A stretch of 64,000 nucleotides of DNA from Anadara kagoshimensis (Eukaryota; Mollusca; Bivalvia; Arcoida; Arcidae), in the NCBI GenBank assembly GCA_021292105.1, contig CM037860.1, positions 16,882,698 through 16,946,697 on the forward strand. Reading direction: 5' to 3'. The notes under the pieces were generated by a model, which did no database searches, was not told where the DNA came from, and saw only the letters and a program-made list of their open reading frames with translations. The position numbers were made by a program, and so were the translations under genes. Positions 61,230 to 64,000 of this stretch are shown piece after piece (the first letter of the stretch is position 1; every line of letters starts with the position of its first letter).

Positions 61230-61263
61230 TAATTTGTGTTTGTTTATAGATTTTTACTTCGTT

Positions 61264-61269
61264 AATAAA
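61264..61269 (+). terminator. Candidate polyadenylation signal AATAAA
   Basis: Lies 35 bp after the stop codon. Other candidates are 61609-61614, 61935-61940, 62490-62495 and 63830-63835; none can be preferred from sequence alone. Confidence 0.3.
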
Positions 61270-63567
61270 TTATTCACTACATTGTTACAAAAGTTTATGT
61301 GACAGCTAGTATTTATATATACACCAAAGATTTATATGATGAAAACATTAGTTTGTGTCTACTTTTTTTTTTTTTTGAAAAACTTTTATTTGTACTAAAA
61401 ATGTTTAAAAGCATTCCAAAATTTAGAATCCAGTATAGGGCATATATGCACTATCATGATTACAATACAAATATATACACTTTATAGTATATATATATAT
61501 ACATGTATGTTGACACTCTTCGAATCAAAATTATGACGCATGGATTGGGAATTACTGATGTAAAGAAAAGGAATATTGGTGATTGTTACTAGGAAATGAA
61601 ATTAATACAATAAATTTGAAGTAAATCCTGCATAAGAACATGTGCTTGATTACAAAATTCAAATTTGCTTTGAATACCAAACAAAGAAAGTATATTATTA
61701 AAAATGTATAGTGATGGAACAGCAATTTGAGAAAGTGAAAAACCAGTATTTTAGGGGAGACTGCTACAAGTTACTGTAAACATTTATTTTATTTTATGGA
61801 AAATTGCTACACGTTGGAGGTCCATTTGAAAATGAAGAAAATCACACTGTAAACTTCAATGTTTAATCATGTAACAGACTAAACCATGATTAGACTTGAC
61901 ATGGTCAGAACAGTTTTTAATAGATGTAATTAATAATAAATGCGTTCATTGCCACAGAAACATGAAGGGAACACTACTTTAATTGTATTTTGTTCTTTTT
62001 GGAAACAAAACTTTTTAACATGTTACAAACAATTTCCTAAGTCATGTTGGAAAAACAATGTCATGACAACATTTTAAAGTTACTGGTACCTCTGTTATGA
62101 AAAAAAAATGTATGAAGTATGGTTGTAGCTGGATATCTTTATTGCGATGATTTGTGAAATGTCCCTAAAAATGGATACTCCAAAGACACATGGTTTTAAG
62201 TCTGATGTAACTTCTTACCATTTTAGAGCACCTGTTAGCAAATTAACTAACACAGAAAAAATGCTGTGTATCTTTGAGTCTTCTCTTCATGTTTTTGTCA
62301 TTCTTTAGACGTTTAGATTTTATGCAACCTATAAGCTGCCTTATTGCTATTGAAATATAATGTGTTTAAATGTTGGTTGGTTCAGTGTTGTAAACTATTG
62401 TTTTAGCAATATGGAATTGTGCAATTATTTGAGATGTAAAAAAATAACTCTAAAATATGCTGATGGTCATCCAAGTCATTAAAATCACTAATAAAAATGT
62501 ACATGAAATCTTTATATTTGTTGCTAAATTCTAGATGGTATGATTTTTTATTTGCCATGATAAGGTCTGATAGGTTTGGGGGGTGGGGGAGATTTGGGTT
62601 TCAAAATGAGTTTTGCAACAGGTTGGGGATAAAAGTTGAGTCTGATAATGACTAACAGAACTCCATGGTGGGAGTTTGATAAGATTTGAATCTCATAATG
62701 AGTTTTGAGACAGGTGGGTGATATGATTTGGGCTTCAAAATGTATTGTCATCATTGAAAATTAAATATTTGGGAGAAGAAACATTATAATTACTTCATGT
62801 TTAGCTTTGTTTTTGTAGACTTTCATTTGAACCTACAATTTCTGAAGATCATTTAGCTCCTTGAAAAAATTTATTCTTATTTCCTGGGAAAATTAATTTA
62901 CCTTATTAAAGTTCACAAAAATATGTCATAACACAGATTCAAATTCAAATACTGCAGATAAATTATGGTACCGGTATATTGTTCTCACTACTTACATATT
63001 CGTAATTAAAATCAAAAACAGAATTTTAAAATTGTACATGTACATCTGTATTGTCCAAAATCTAGTTTTTATTGATAAAGATCTCCTCATATCCCACCAT
63101 TTGATAGAAACATAGATCCTTGTAACAACTAACAATAGTTTTTTTTTTTTTTTTTAAATCCACCAGTTGCAGTATTATTTTTAAAACAATATATTCCACT
63201 GTAGTTATTCATTTGATTGTTCAGAACATGTGTATATAACTATGTTGCAATTGGTGTCACATGTTTTTATAGAGATCCATCTTAGTATTACCATTCATTA
63301 AGTTTCTTCATTTATTTTGAAAAGCTAGAAATAACTGTGCTACTTTGTCGTTGTTGTCATTTTGGTCATCAGCATCATCCATGTTTGTACCATCTTTGTG
63401 TTATGTTCAAATTTCATAGTGCTAGATCATAAATATTTTTACATACCGTAATTTGTTCAAATATAACAACCATGTAGTTCTGTTTTGTCAATTGGTGTAC
63501 ACATCATTACTGTTCACTCATTGGATTGGATTTTGATTTTTCAATCCATTTGCTGTCTCTAAAAGTG

Positions 63568-63632
63568 TGTGTTCGTGTATGTGTGTGTGTTCGTGTATGT
63601 GTGTGTGTTGGTGTGTGTGTGTGTGTGTGTGG
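63568..63632. repeat. (GT)n microsatellite, interrupted
   Basis: GTGTGTGTTCGTGTAT units followed by a pure GT run. Confidence 0.95.
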
Positions 63633-64000
63633 TTTTGTTGAATGTATTTAACTGTTAAAACTGCTTTACTGTTTATTTGATATCTATAGTTTAGTGTTTT
63701 TTACCGGTAGTACATGTTTTTGAGTTTTAACTTTAGGGGGATTAGACATCCTGTTTGATAGTGGAGATCAGTTTAATCATGTTGTTTTACTTGAACTATT
63801 AGTTGGGTATATAAAGTCCACATCAAAAGAATAAATAGTATTATTCAATTTAAGAGTTTCTTCTTCAGTGTCTATTTAGTTTTGATTAAAAAGATATTAA
63901 AGCTCTTATATCCTGGTCATTTTATTTTGTGGTCAGTAAAAGATTAATCACCATGCATGTCTGTCCAGCTGTCTGTCTGTCCCATCCTCCGTCCATCTGT

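Larger units (their letters stand above)
56826..60917 (+). other. Intron 33
   Basis: 4.1 kb. A tract at 56896-56915, S-c fragment near 59640-59720 and a full S-d SINE at 59752-60140; 57000-59600 shows nothing recognisable. Confidence 0.65.
61230..64000 (+). other. 3' UTR and downstream sequence
   Basis: No further coding unit recognised. Several AATAAA signals occur. Bases 62570-62760 contain imperfect G/T-rich repeats around TTTGGG.TTCAAAATGAGTTTT, and a GT-rich microsatellite lies at 63568-63632. How far the transcript extends cannot be told. Confidence 0.6.

Noticed and set aside
58687-58920. Minus-strand 77-codon frame as a gene
   Set aside because: Isolated, within intron 33, with no recognisable motif or flanking exons.

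Overview
This 64-kb window reads as AT-rich invertebrate nuclear DNA, most likely from a bivalve mollusc. That guess rests on small exons in kilobase introns, tRNA-derived SINEs ending in GTTAAACACC- or GCGACGTTAAGCAAC-type tails, abundant short inverted-repeat elements, and one element with a tandem-repeat core of the 'pearl'/HINE kind known from bivalves. The species assignment is inference.

One protein-coding gene, on the + strand, fills almost the whole window. It enters already inside its coding region (its 5' end lies to the left) and stops at 61229. I could place 34 consecutive exons with GT-AG borders and matching phases (one acceptor, exon 9, is problematic). Together they give about 1,848 visible residues. 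The visible domain order is LamG-A, EGF-A, LamG-B, LamG-C, EGF-B, a fibrinogen-like/Caspr-type module, LamG-D, EGF-C, LamG-E, EGF-D, LamG-F, a Thr/Pro stalk, one membrane segment and a cytoplasmic tail of about 280 residues. This is a type I neurexin-superfamily surface protein. It combines the LamG-EGF triplets of alpha-neurexin with the fibrinogen-like module of Caspr/neurexin IV. An axotactin-type orthologue is my best guess.

Layout: 1-6401 LamG-A/EGF-A; 6798-13872 LamG-B, LamG-C and EGF-B; 14365-17704 fibrinogen-like module; 20155-22228 LamG-D/EGF-C; 25626-36947 LamG-E/EGF-D; 38026-47553 LamG-F; 48194-49839 stalk and membrane segment; 50173-61229 cytoplasmic tail; 61230-64000 3' UTR and downstream. 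Introns hold SINEs, two inverted-repeat MITE-like families, two hAT-like DNA elements, a 6-kb element with 30-bp perfect terminal inverted repeats, a 1.3-kb element inserted in a minisatellite, and a 1.9-kb element with a nine-copy tandem core.

The most unusual signal is that five exon/intron junctions (exons 1, 14, 20, 23, 28) have been tandemly duplicated so that the repeat unit carries, or once carried, the exon 3' end plus its splice donor. At exon 14 this has grown to 24 near-identical donors over 1.8 kb, and at exon 28 to six. The nearest extra donor at exon 14 would add 27 residues in frame. Other points of note are a possible TG (or frame-disrupted) acceptor at exon 9, a candidate 27-nt microexon inside LamG-F, a candidate alternative terminal exon at 51215, and a 99-nt cytoplasmic exon with a weak donor.
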